Of a DNA stretch of 33,959 bases, positions 7,709-17,196 are shown one piece after another. The first letter of the stretch is position 1. Each line of letters begins with the position of its first letter. Source of the stretch: Deltaproteobacteria bacterium (GTDB taxonomy: Bacteria > Myxococcota_A > Polyangia > Haliangiales > Haliangiaceae). Under the pieces are notes generated by a model, which was not told the DNA's origin, did not search any database, and saw only the letters and a program-made list of their open reading frames with translations. A program made the translations under genes and the position numbers. The stretch covers positions 50,609-84,567 of the forward strand of contig VBLP01000176.1 of NCBI GenBank assembly GCA_005887925.1. Reading direction: 5' to 3'.

Positions 7709-7993
7709 CCTGATCATCATCCCCATGAACTCGCCGATTCGCTCGGCTACGGCCCTCGCGACGGATTCCGACGCACGAAGGTCCACACGGCGATCGGCTC
7801 AGAGCAGGGTTACGTCCTCCGCGTGGCCGAGTTCACCGTGCTCGGTTTCACGCTGACGAGTTTTCCGATCAACGTATTCGACCTCGGCCACGACGATATC
7901 GATGGTCTGCTCGGAATGAACTTCTTGAGCGACTTCAACTACGAAATCCGATCGTCTGAACACCGCATTCTCGTCGAGAAGACCGGCCCATGA
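7671..7993 (+). pseudogene. Retropepsin-like aspartyl protease relic, active site deleted
   Basis: Two frames together look like one protease. ATG 7671 gives MTRLATPFVTDGDLIII, a typical opening strand. From about 7727 a different frame gives ELADSLGYGPRDGFRR, TAIGSEQGYVLRVAEF, and DDIDGLLGMNFLSDFNYEI up to TGA 7993. These match the flap and the second hydrophobic-hydrophobic-G motif of retropepsin-like proteins. The part between, which should carry the catalytic D-[ST]-G-A, is missing, with a net frame change near 7718-7727. As written the first frame stops at about 7856 without the active site, so the gene cannot give a working protease unless the sequence is wrong here. Confidence 0.65.
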
Positions 7994-8006
7994 AGGCGTC
8001 GCCCGG

Positions 8007-9514
8007 CTATGCTCGGGGCGTGCCGGCGGGCGCACCGAGGAGATCCCACAGCGTCCCGGCGAGCCGAGGCACGATCGGTGGTTCGGCGCGGGCCGCCTCG
8101 ACCAGCCAGAGGCGACCGCGACGGGCCGAGATTGCCACGCCGATCACCGAGAGCGCGCGGTTGGCGTGGCTCTTGGTGACCTCGAGCAACCGGCGGCGAT
8201 CGACATCCCGCTGGAACGCTTCTTCCTGCTGACTCCGCCACGCGAGCAGCCGATCCGCCGCGCCGGCCGCGGCCATCTGATCGACGTCCGCCTTGAGCTG
8301 CTTCCAGTGATAGATCGGCAGGCCGGCGGTTCCGGCGATGGCGATCGCGACACACAGCTCGGCCTCCGCCTTGGTGAGCCGCGCTGTGTCGTCATCGCGA
8401 CGCAGCTCGAGGCGAACGAGATCGAGCACCAGCTCGCCGGCGCGCTCGACCGGCAGTGCCGTGATCAGCACCGCCTGCGCGGCGAGTTGCCAGGGCGCGG
8501 GCAGACGCTCGCCGAGACTCCGCGGTCCGGCCGGCAGCAAGGCCGCGGCGGCCGGCAGCGCGTCGCGAACATCCCGCGCCTCGGCGAACCGCGCCCGCAG
8601 CTCCGCCCTCACCTCCGCCGGCACCTCCGCCTCGGACCGCACCCTGCTCCACTCGGCGGAGCTCGCCACCTCGAACAGCTCCGCCGGCGGTAGCACCAGC
8701 AGCGCCTCGAGCGAAACGCCGATCGCCTCGAAGCGCCGCCGCGCCGCTGCGGGTCGTGTCTCGATCGCGAACGGTGGCGCGGCCAGGCCCGCACGGCGCG
8801 GGTCGTCCGCGGTCAGCCGGGCCGCGAAGCGACCGGGATAGATCAGACAGCGGCCGTCTCGCGTCGTGGGATCTGCGGCATGCGCGAGCGCGCCGCCCTC
8901 GAGCAACAAGGCCTGGGCGAAGGCGGCGACCCGGGCCAGCTCTCGCGGCGACGCCGAGTCCCGCAGGCGCGAGAGGTGGGCGAACACGAAGTCTCGATCC
9001 ACGCGCACGCCGGCGTCGAGGCCGGCCTCGACCCAGCCCAACAGCCGCCGATCGACCCAGCCGGCGCGCGGCGCCTCGGCCAGGTAGGTGCGCATCCGCT
9101 CGTCGAACAGACCCACCTGCGAGCGCACGCTGCGGCTGACGATCCATCGCCGGGGCAGGATGGCCGCGTAACGGCGGCGCAGGTCGTCGAGCTCGCGCCG
9201 CCGCGTCGCCCGATCGCGGCCCCTGACCCGCGCCGCGCGGCCAGCGCCTGCTCCATCCGTCCGTGCAGGTACTCGTGAGGGGGAACGGCGCGGACGTCTG
9301 CGCTCGTGGTCAGTCGTCCGGCGCGGACGAAGGGGGCCAGGTGCTCGAACAGCGGCAGGATCAACGAATGTTCGAGCAGGTTGTCGGGCTGGACCTGGAC
9401 GACGTCGTGGAGCAGACAGGACAGCGCGACCTCGGACCGCGCCGCGCGAAAGTCGTCCACCGTCTGGCCGATACCGGCGAACGGGTCGAGCTCGGCGTAA
9501 TAGAGGATGCGCAC
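8007..9514 (-). CDS. Unrecognised ~500 aa protein beside the cas genes, frame broken
   Basis: The start MRILYYAELDPF (ATG 9514) is in one frame and continues through LLHDVVQVQPDNLLEH and LAPFVRAGRL to MEQALAARRG near 9225. The rest (RRRELDDLRRRYAAI through ALSVIGVAISARRG to the stop at 8007) is in another frame. The two join sensibly with an indel of 1-2 nt in the GC-rich stretch around 9215-9240. The product would be about 500 aa, mostly helical, without signal peptide or membrane segments. I recognise no family. It is co-oriented with cas1-cas2 and lies between them and the second copy of the leader-like repeat, so a CRISPR-accessory role is possible but unproved. A sequencing error at the junction is a real alternative. 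Confidence 0.55.
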
Positions 9515-9757
9515 GGTTCAATCCGGCGGCACCGGATGCGACCTACGGGCGCGCCCCACGATCCGGAGGCGGGCAGTCTCGCTCGGCCGCTCCCTGGGGC
9601 CGGCGCGGCCGCCTACGGCACAAAGCCACCGGCCGCGCGCAGGTCGTTGGGCCTGCCGCGCCGCCGACGACGGGCCATCGCCGAGGCCAGACAACCGGAT
9701 CGAGGAGCCACGGCAGATCATCACCATCAGTGTAGATGCGTTTCCGCGCCACGCCCG
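9515..9757. other. Non-coding stretch before repeat copy B
   Basis: I find no supported gene, RNA or strong motif here. It is the presumed promoter region of the minus-strand gene starting at 9514. Plus-strand frames through it are arginine-rich shadows. Confidence 0.35.
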
Positions 9758-9892
9758 CCCGACGACGCGATGCCCGCTTGACACCGCCAAGTCCTCGTCC
9801 GATCATGCCTTGTGGCCTTTTGGCAACAGAATAGCCGCGCACATACCGGTGAGCGTTGGCGGCGAGCGCTAACCCCGGATCCCCACCGTTTT
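9758..9892 (+). repeat. Duplicated cas6-end/leader sequence, copy B
   Basis: Near-identical to 4728-4861. Translated in the matching frame it still reads PLDTAKSSSDHALWP, against PLDTTTSSSDHALWP at the cas6 C-terminus. After CCCCACCGTTTT the sequence diverges from the array leader, and no CRISPR repeat follows in the next several hundred bases. It is therefore a leader-side remnant without an array. Confidence 0.88.
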
Positions 9893-10093
9893 TTGGGTAG
9901 ATCTCGAAGTGCAGCCACGTCGTGTCGAAGTGGCTCACCAGACGAGTCCATGCGAGCTCTTCGACGACAGTCCCGAGGAGTTGCAGCCGTCACTGGGCGC
10001 TTCCCTCGATGATCTCGATTCCCGGAACGGAACGGACGTCCAGCCGTGATGGATGTTTCGAGCTTCGAGCTCAGTTTTCTTGGACTGCCCGGC
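9893..10093. other. Non-coding stretch after repeat copy B
   Basis: About 200 bp between the leader-like repeat and the end of the CARF gene. I searched it for the 37-bp CRISPR repeat and saw none. No gene is supported. Confidence 0.35.
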
Positions 10094-10915
10094 TCATTCT
10101 CGTTTGCCTTGCTGTCCGTGGCCGTGAATGGGGGGCTGCGGATCTGCCGCCACCTCCAGCCGATCGAGATCCGCCACAATGCCTTCGAGAAGAAGGCACG
10201 TCTCTTCGCGCGAGAGACCTTCGCCCTTCACTTGCAGGAGCGCGTGTGTCACGGACGAGCGGATAGAACCCAGCGTTCGGGCGATTTCAGGGTCGCTGCG
10301 CGGGAGGTCCTGGCGCCCGGTCTCGAGAAGACGGACATACGTCGAGTCGGGTATCGGCTTGCGGTGGCGCGGGTCATACTGCGCATAGTCGATATACAGG
10401 GTGTCGACGCCCCGCGCTGCGGCGGCGAGGTGTAGTACCGCTCCCATGGGCTTGGTGCCACCGGTCAGCTCGACGGCCACGTCGGAAAAGCCAGCGAGGC
10501 CTCCCATCCCTTCATCGAAGGCCCGGCGCAGCTCATTCATGCTCGACTTGTCGAACACAATGGCACGCAGCGTGTCGTGCGACAGGCCGCTGTGCGATCG
10601 GACCGCTTCCAGAAACGGAGCAGTCTCCGGCGTGTGCAACACGACCATGGACCGCGGCTGGGCGAAACGTGCAGCGAGGATCACGGTATCCGGTGTGTAC
10701 CCGAGAAGGGAGATCAGCCCCTGATAACGGCCGCCGTGGGGACGATTGGGGTGATCGGAGCGAAACCGTTCGTGCAATCGGTCCAGCAAGAGGGGCACGA
10801 TCCTGCTGGAGAAGAGGTCGAGCGCCGCCGCGTCCTCCTTCCGATCCAGCAGCGCGAACCATTCTTGCGTGGCTTCCTTCATCGGCTCGATCATCTCTGG
10901 CGAACGTCGCAGCAC
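10094..10915 (-). CDS. CARF-domain protein (standalone cOA sensor)
   Basis: Predicted 273 aa from GTG 10915; ATGs at 10894 and 10882 are possible, and no start has a strong RBS. Residues 1-58 are a helical lead-in. A CARF-type Rossmann domain spans about 60-205: GLISLLGYTPDTVILAA, SMVVLHTP, IVFDKSSMNELRRAF, then the signature VAVELTGGTKPM (147-157, ligand-loop TGGTK) and TLYIDYAQYD. The last ~70 residues are helical, without a nuclease motif (no PD-D/ExK, HEPN RxxxxH or HTH I can name). Known biology: CARF domains bind cA4 or cA6 and regulate a fused effector, act as ring nucleases, or control transcription. With no effector visible, the role here is open. The gene is on the opposite strand to the cassette that follows. 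Confidence 0.8.
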   Translation of the reverse strand: MLRRSPEMIEPMKEATQEWFALLDRKEDAAALDLFSSRIVPLLLDRLHERFRSDHPNRPHGGRYQGLISLLGYTPDTVILAARFAQPRSMVVLHTPETAPFLEAVRSHSGLSHDTLRAIVFDKSSMNELRRAFDEGMGGLAGFSDVAVELTGGTKPMGAVLHLAAAARGVDTLYIDYAQYDPRHRKPIPDSTYVRLLETGRQDLPRSDPEIARTLGSIRSSVTHALLQVKGEGLSREETCLLLEGIVADLDRLEVAADPQPPIHGHGQQGKRE

Positions 10916-11035
10916 CGTGATCCGCCGTCAAGTGCATCACGAGAGGCATCCGCGATACACCGCCGGAGACAGCGCTCAGTTCGCTGGTCACGATCGGGGC
11001 TCTCCTGTACTGTCCCTGCATCGAGAGGAACCATC

Positions 11036-11482
11036 ATGGCGAGGGTGTTTCGTACGATGCTGGCCGACGGCCACCGACCTCGGGTCGGGGATGGGGACGA
11101 CATGCTCGGGGTGCGGGCGGGAATCGACGTCAAGCCGGACAAGGCGGGGAACGTCGCGCCTGGGAAGGGCATGTCCGTCGGTCGGGCCTGGCACGAGCTT
11201 CACTTCACGAGAATCCCGCGGCGGCTTGAAGACAAGATGCCAAATGGCTTCCCCGTCCCGAGGGGATCCAACGAGACCTGCATCTGGCAGATGGGCGAAG
11301 GTCCCTTCGCCGACTGCGATCTGGAGAACGGTCTTCGGCTTCGAGTGACACACCCCAAGCACGCTCAAATCGAACCTGGCGCGCTCATGCCTCTCGTCGA
11401 GCTGCAAGAACGCCTGGCCGGCACGATGGACGCGTGGCACCCCATCGACGAGGATTCCGACTGCGCGGCAAAAACGCCGTGA
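11036..11482 (+). CDS. Cassette gene 1: hypothetical, possible Tse2-like ADP-ribosyltransferase toxin
   Basis: Predicted 148 aa; ATG 11036 has AGAGGA about 7 nt upstream. Motifs: RTMLADGHRPRVG, MLGVRAGIDV, GNVAPGKGMSVGRAW, FTRIPRRLEDKMP and CIWQMGEGPFADCDL. The layout LGVR...D(V)...G.V.PG.GMSV recalls Tse2-type toxin domains, where a similar APDTGGTSV loop occurs. This is a weak pattern match from memory, not a family assignment. It opens a tight three-gene run (gaps of 8 and 4 nt) ending in a KGGVGR ATPase-SAVED protein, so a toxin-like or enzymatic effector role is reasonable. Cys, Trp and His residues in CIWQMGEGPF and in HPKHAQ may be functional. Confidence 0.6.
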   Translation: MARVFRTMLADGHRPRVGDGDDMLGVRAGIDVKPDKAGNVAPGKGMSVGRAWHELHFTRIPRRLEDKMPNGFPVPRGSNETCIWQMGEGPFADCDLENGLRLRVTHPKHAQIEPGALMPLVELQERLAGTMDAWHPIDEDSDCAAKTP

Positions 11483-11490
11483 GGGAAGCC

Positions 11491-11991
11491 ATGGAGAAGC
11501 GGAGCCCGGAATTTCTGATCTGCGTGCGCCTGCTTCGCCGACTCGACGAGATCATCGCCGAGGGCAACGGTGACAGCCCCGAAGCCGACGCGGTCCGGAG
11601 TCAAATGGAGGAGCCGTGGTCTGCGATGGCGGATGAGGAGCAGCATCTGCTGGACCTTCTTTCGGCGGATGTGTGCACACTGTGGAAGGCGCCGCGGCCC
11701 AGGCAGGCACCCAACGCTGAGGCGTGTGCCGGTTTCGACGCGGCGCTCCGGGCCGAGGACTGGCGCGAGGTGCTGGCGTCGCTCCACCGCGCGCCGGGCC
11801 TGGCGGATCCCCCACGAGCGGCCCTCATGCGAGCTCAGGCGTGGCGCGCACTCGGACATCCGGACGTAGCGGATGAGTTCATCGCGCTCGCTCGGAGGCT
11901 GCTCGACAGCGCGCCTCCCGGAAACACCGCGGTGCGGCGCCGCCGGACAAAGCCGGTGGATCTACCCATGTTCCGCAGCGCGGAGGCATGA
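11491..11991 (+). CDS. Cassette gene 2: helical hypothetical protein
   Basis: Predicted 166 aa from ATG 11491, with GAGGGA about 5 nt upstream and 8 nt after the first gene. Predominantly helical and acidic: SPEFLICVRLLRRLDEII, MADEEQHLLDLLSADVCTLW, then repeat-like helical pairs (CAGFDAALRAEDWREVLASL, AALMRAQAWRALGHPDVADE) that resemble a short TPR-like array. There are no catalytic motifs, signal peptide or membrane segment. I do not recognise the family. Placement between a possible toxin and a sensor ATPase suggests an adaptor, or an antitoxin-like partner of gene 1 (inference). Confidence 0.6.
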   Translation: MEKRSPEFLICVRLLRRLDEIIAEGNGDSPEADAVRSQMEEPWSAMADEEQHLLDLLSADVCTLWKAPRPRQAPNAEACAGFDAALRAEDWREVLASLHRAPGLADPPRAALMRAQAWRALGHPDVADEFIALARRLLDSAPPGNTAVRRRRTKPVDLPMFRSAEA

Positions 11992-11995
11992 GCCA

Positions 11996-13736
11996 ATGTC
12001 GCCCGGACGCATCACGACGTTCTATTCGTACAAAGGAGGCGTCGGCCGGTCCATGGCCGTCGCCAATCTCGCCGTCGCCCTCGCTCGCAGAGCGCGGCGG
12101 GTACGGGATTCATCGCTACTTCCCCGATCCCGAGGGGAGCGGGCGTTCGGGAGTGATCGACCTCTTCATCGAGCTGCGCTCCGAGCTGGAGCTGGCGTTC
12201 CCCGGCGCTGGAGACTTCGACCCGACCGACCACGATGCCATTGCAACGTGCCAGAAGCTTGTAGCCGCATTGCTCGACCGCGACGACTTCTTTCAGTCCG
12301 TGGCGCTCGCGCCGCATCTGAAGGTCCTGCGGGCAGGCCGATTCGATGCCGACTATGCCGAGCGCGTCAGAACGTTCGACTGGAAGGGGCTCTTCGCCGA
12401 TTTTGCAGAGGTGTTCGGTGAGCTGCGCATGGGGCTATGCACCCGTTATGATGATGTGCTCATTGATTCCCGCACCGGTTTGACCGACATCGGCAGCGTG
12501 TCGACGGTCGTTCTTCCGGACCGACTGGTGGTTGCGTTCGCGCCCAACGAGCAATCGCTGGCCGGTGGCGCGGAGGTCGCACAGCAGGCAATCGCCCTTC
12601 ATGCGCAGATCCTTGAATCCAAGCGCTCGTCGAAGCCGCTGCAGATCATACCCTTGCTTTCGCGGGTGGAGCCCGCCGAGCTCGAAGAGCGCGCGTCGTG
12701 GATGAAGCGCGCGGCCGACCAGTACACGTCGTTGTTCTCGACGCGCGGCGTCGACGGCGGCGGCATGCTCCGATTCTTCGAGGACATGCACGTACCGCAC
12801 ATCGCCTATTATGCCTACGGGGAGCGCATTGCGGTCGCGGAAGGAAAGGGCCGCGGCATCGGCTCGATGGTCGATGCGTACGAGCGGTTTGCGGACTACC
12901 TGCTCTTCCAGGGGGATCTTGCCGAGTGGCTATCTCACGGTACGCGGGATCGCGCACTCCTCGCCCGGTTCGACGGCGGGCCCAGGCCGCCCGAGCTTCC
13001 GCAGCAGTGGGGCTTCCAGCAGATTTTCCACGTCCCCGGCGCGGGATCGACACGCGACTTCAGCTCGCTGCGGAAGGTTCCCGTCGACGTCGAGGCCTGG
13101 ACGGACGCGATGGGCCAGGTCGATCGAGAAATCATGGAGGCGACCCGCGGCCTCCGCGGAAACCTCCATGTCTTTCCGATGTCGCCGTACCCGATCGCCG
13201 CTCTGCTCGGAAGGCGGCTCGATGACTTGGCGCGGAGCACCCCCGTTTACCTCTACCAGTACGATTCGACCGCCGGAGAGTGGGTGCTGTTTTCCTCGCC
13301 AGGCATGGGCGCGGGGGAGGAAGCGTTCTTCTGCGACGTCGAAGAGGCTCCGACCGGCGGCGTCGGCAGCGACGTCGTGGTTGCGATCGAGGGCTTTCGC
13401 CAGATCAATGACGACACTCTGCAAGCCTTCGGCCAGAGAGTGGGTGCCGGCTCTTTCATTCGGTTCCGCCAGATGCGGGATACCCCGCTGGATCTGCGCT
13501 CGGAAGCGGGAAGGGCCGTGCGCGACGTGCGCCGAGCGCTTGCTCGAGTCCAATCGGCGCGCCCTTCCGCGGGCCTGCACATCGTCGCCACCGCCCCGGC
13601 GGCCCTGATCGTCGAAGTGGGTCGCATGCTGTCGCCGAACGTATATCGAAGAGCGGCCGTGTATCAATACGAGCCGGCGAGCGCGTCGTACGTCGCCGGG
13701 CTCGACGTCATCGGACGGACGCTGATTGAGGCCTGA
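11996..13736 (+). CDS. Cassette gene 3: KGGVGR-type ParA-like ATPase fused to SAVED domain (frame interrupted)
   Basis: ATG 11996 has GGAGG 9 nt upstream. The first 36 codons read MSPGRITTFYSYKGGVGRSM and onward: a deviant Walker A of the ParA/MinD class in its KGGVGR variant. At about 12104 the frame changes and continues GIHRYFPDPEGSG. Relatives have a [VI]DWDLEAPG segment here, so roughly 10 codons (about 29 nt) seem lost out of frame. The ATPase resumes with DDVLIDSRTGLTDIG (Walker B-like, near 12450) and LVVAFAPNEQSL. From about 12990 to the end lies a SAVED-like sensor made of two CARF-like halves: LHVFPMSPYPIAALLGRRLD with VYLYQYD, and LHIVATAPAALIVEVGRML with AAVYQYEP. It ends the three-gene cassette. 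The role is probably nucleotide-second-messenger sensing coupled to an ATPase. As written, translation from 11996 would stop early; the downstream frame alone (ATG 11988) lacks the P-loop. Confidence 0.72.
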
Positions 13737-13814
13737 AGTCGGATAGAAGATCGCGGAGCGCGACGCAATCGACGAGGGGCGGGTTGGGCGTATGAGTCCC
13801 TTCGCTCGCGCCGC

Positions 13815-13880
13815 TCAGATCAGCCGGATGCCAAGCGGCAGCCCGCTCTCACGAGCCTTCGGCCCGAGGAGCGGGGCCTT
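13815..13880 (-). pseudogene. Remnant of a second cas2 (3' end only)
   Basis: 66 bp aligning without gaps to the 3' end of cas2 (5518-5583) with four mismatches. On the minus strand it still encodes LLGPKARES-x-LPLG-x-RLI and the TGA stop, against LLGPKARESALPLGFRLI in cas2. No other part of cas2 is present; the similarity ends in a T-rich tract. It is in the same orientation, relative to repeat copy B, as cas2 is to copy A. Confidence 0.9.
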
Positions 13881-13889
13881 ATTTTTTCC
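13861..13889 (+). terminator. Possible Rho-independent terminator after the SAVED gene
   Basis: GGCCC (13861-13865) pairs with GGGCC (13874-13878) across an 8-nt loop, followed by TTATTTTTT. In the intact cas2 copy the same place reads GAGCAGGACC and cannot form this stem, so two of the four differences from cas2 create it. It would end transcripts from the cassette and isolate the downstream toxin-antitoxin pair. Confidence 0.45.
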
Positions 13890-13904
13890 TGACAGTAGTT
13901 GCGT

Positions 13905-13936
13905 TTGAGTCGTTTTAGATTGCACTTGGGTCGTTT
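13905..13936 (+). promoter_or_regulatory. Direct-repeat operator candidate for the HTH antitoxin
   Basis: TTGAGTCGTTT at 13905 and TTGGGTCGTTT at 13926: one mismatch, 21 bp apart (two helical turns), 30 bp before the antitoxin ATG. Antitoxins of this type usually autoregulate, and two sites on the same DNA face fit a dimer. Confidence 0.45.
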
Positions 13937-13965
13937 CTGGCTACCTTGATCCGCGGAGGTTCGCG

Positions 13966-14466
13966 ATGGCCACCACTGCTCACTCGCTCGAAGACCGCAT
14001 CCGCCGGATGACCCCGGTGGCGGCGCCGCCGGAGCAACGCGCTCAGGTCGCTGCACTGTCGCGCGCCATCGAGGGGATGGTCCAGCCTCCGAAGCGCCGC
14101 GCCCCGAAATGCCAGCTCGTTGGCCCCAGCGGCGAGGCGACCTCGATCCCCGAGTCTGTCTTCTACGTCCTCGAGCGGGTGGCCGAGGTCATGGCGCGTG
14201 GCGACTCGATCACCGTGGTGCCGGTCGGCAAGGAGGTCACCACCCAGCAGGCGGCCGACCTCCTGAACGTCTCCCGGCAGTACCTGGTCCGGCTCCTCGA
14301 CGAAGGGCGCATTCTGTTCCGCAAGACCGGCAAGCATCGCCGGTTGCGGATCGAAGACGTCCTCGCGTTCAAGGAGCAGCGCGACAAGGATCGGCGCGCG
14401 GGCCTTCGCGAGCTCTCACGACTCACGCAGGACGTTGGCGGATATGACGCGGAGCTGAAGTCGTAG
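13966..14466 (+). CDS. Excisionase-type HTH DNA-binding protein (antitoxin-like)
   Basis: Predicted 166 aa. The C-terminal half carries an excisionase/MerR-like helix-turn-helix: VTTQQAADLLNVSRQYLVRL (91-110) with the wing LFRKTGKHRRLRIEDVLAFK (117-136). The N-terminal ~85 residues are a helical partner-binding region. GCGGAGG lies 6-10 nt before the ATG. The gene sits directly before a PIN-domain gene, the usual order for this kind of type II toxin-antitoxin pair. It would neutralise the toxin and repress its own promoter (family knowledge). The gene is intact, whereas its toxin is not. Confidence 0.8.
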   Translation: MATTAHSLEDRIRRMTPVAAPPEQRAQVAALSRAIEGMVQPPKRRAPKCQLVGPSGEATSIPESVFYVLERVAEVMARGDSITVVPVGKEVTTQQAADLLNVSRQYLVRLLDEGRILFRKTGKHRRLRIEDVLAFKEQRDKDRRAGLRELSRLTQDVGGYDAELKS

Positions 14467-14484
14467 CATCGCGTCGCTCGCCGA

Positions 14485-14895
14485 ATGGTCCCTGCGCCTT
14501 TCATCGTCCTCCTGGACGCGAACGTCCTCTTCCCGTTTTCGCTGCGGGACACGCTGCTCCGTGCGGCTGCGGCGGGCTTCTACCAGGTGCGGTGGTCGTC
14601 GCAGATCCTCGACGAGATGGCCCGGAATCTGGTGTCCACTGGGACGATGCCCGAGGAGAAGGCACAGCGGCTCCGTGCGATCATGGAGCGCGAGTTCCCC
14701 GAGGCCGAGGTGACCGACTACGAGCACCTCATCGCCGCGATGAAGAACCACGAGAAGGATCGGCACGTCGCGGCCGCAGAGCCGCCGACGCAGGCAGCGC
14801 GGTCGGCCCGCGCGCGCTGGGCGGAGCTGCGCGCGAGGTACATCCGACGAGCAGCGCGCACAGGAGCCCAGATCCCGACGCTGCCCACGCGATAA
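14485..14895 (+). CDS. PIN-domain toxin, C-terminus lost
   Basis: The 136 aa frame starts IVLLDANVLFPFSLRDTLL with Asp 11, then SSQILDEMARNL with Glu 44 and NHEKDRHVAAAE with Asp 92: three of the four acidic residues of a PIN ribonuclease. In relatives KDRHV is followed by an alternating strand/helix region ending in a TxNxxDF-type motif with the fourth acid. Here the sequence after residue 98 turns to low-complexity PPTQAARSARARWAELRARY, with no such motif in any frame before 14950. The toxin is therefore probably inactive, through truncation or fusion near 14775. It follows the HTH gene by 18 nt. Confidence 0.68.
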   Translation: MVPAPFIVLLDANVLFPFSLRDTLLRAAAAGFYQVRWSSQILDEMARNLVSTGTMPEEKAQRLRAIMEREFPEAEVTDYEHLIAAMKNHEKDRHVAAAEPPTQAARSARARWAELRARYIRRAARTGAQIPTLPTR

Positions 14896-15018
14896 GATGT
14901 CTCACCATCCACCTCCGGGGCCGAGTAAACCGGATCGGTCCGCGCGCGTCAATTCGGGCGCTGGTCGAGCACGGCGCTTGCCGCGGCGAAACCCGGCAGG
15001 ACTGGGTAGACTGCCGGG

Positions 15019-17196
<2,178 letters not shown>

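Larger units (their letters stand above)
13737..13965. other. Spacer region with cas2 relic and toxin-antitoxin promoter
   Basis: Holds the cas2 3' remnant, a likely terminator and a paired direct repeat just ahead of the HTH gene; each is listed separately. The 13890-13950 stretch is noticeably AT-richer than its surroundings, as expected for a promoter. Confidence 0.5.

Noticed and set aside
9893-10093. A second CRISPR array after repeat copy B
   Set aside because: No copy of the 37-bp repeat or of its CCCC-GCATCA-GGGG hairpin is present there.
11873-12421. Separate small ParA-like gene in frame 2
   Set aside because: Only its first 36 codons after ATG 11996 are ParA-like. The rest is out-of-frame noise, and the homology resumes in the next frame, so it is one broken gene.
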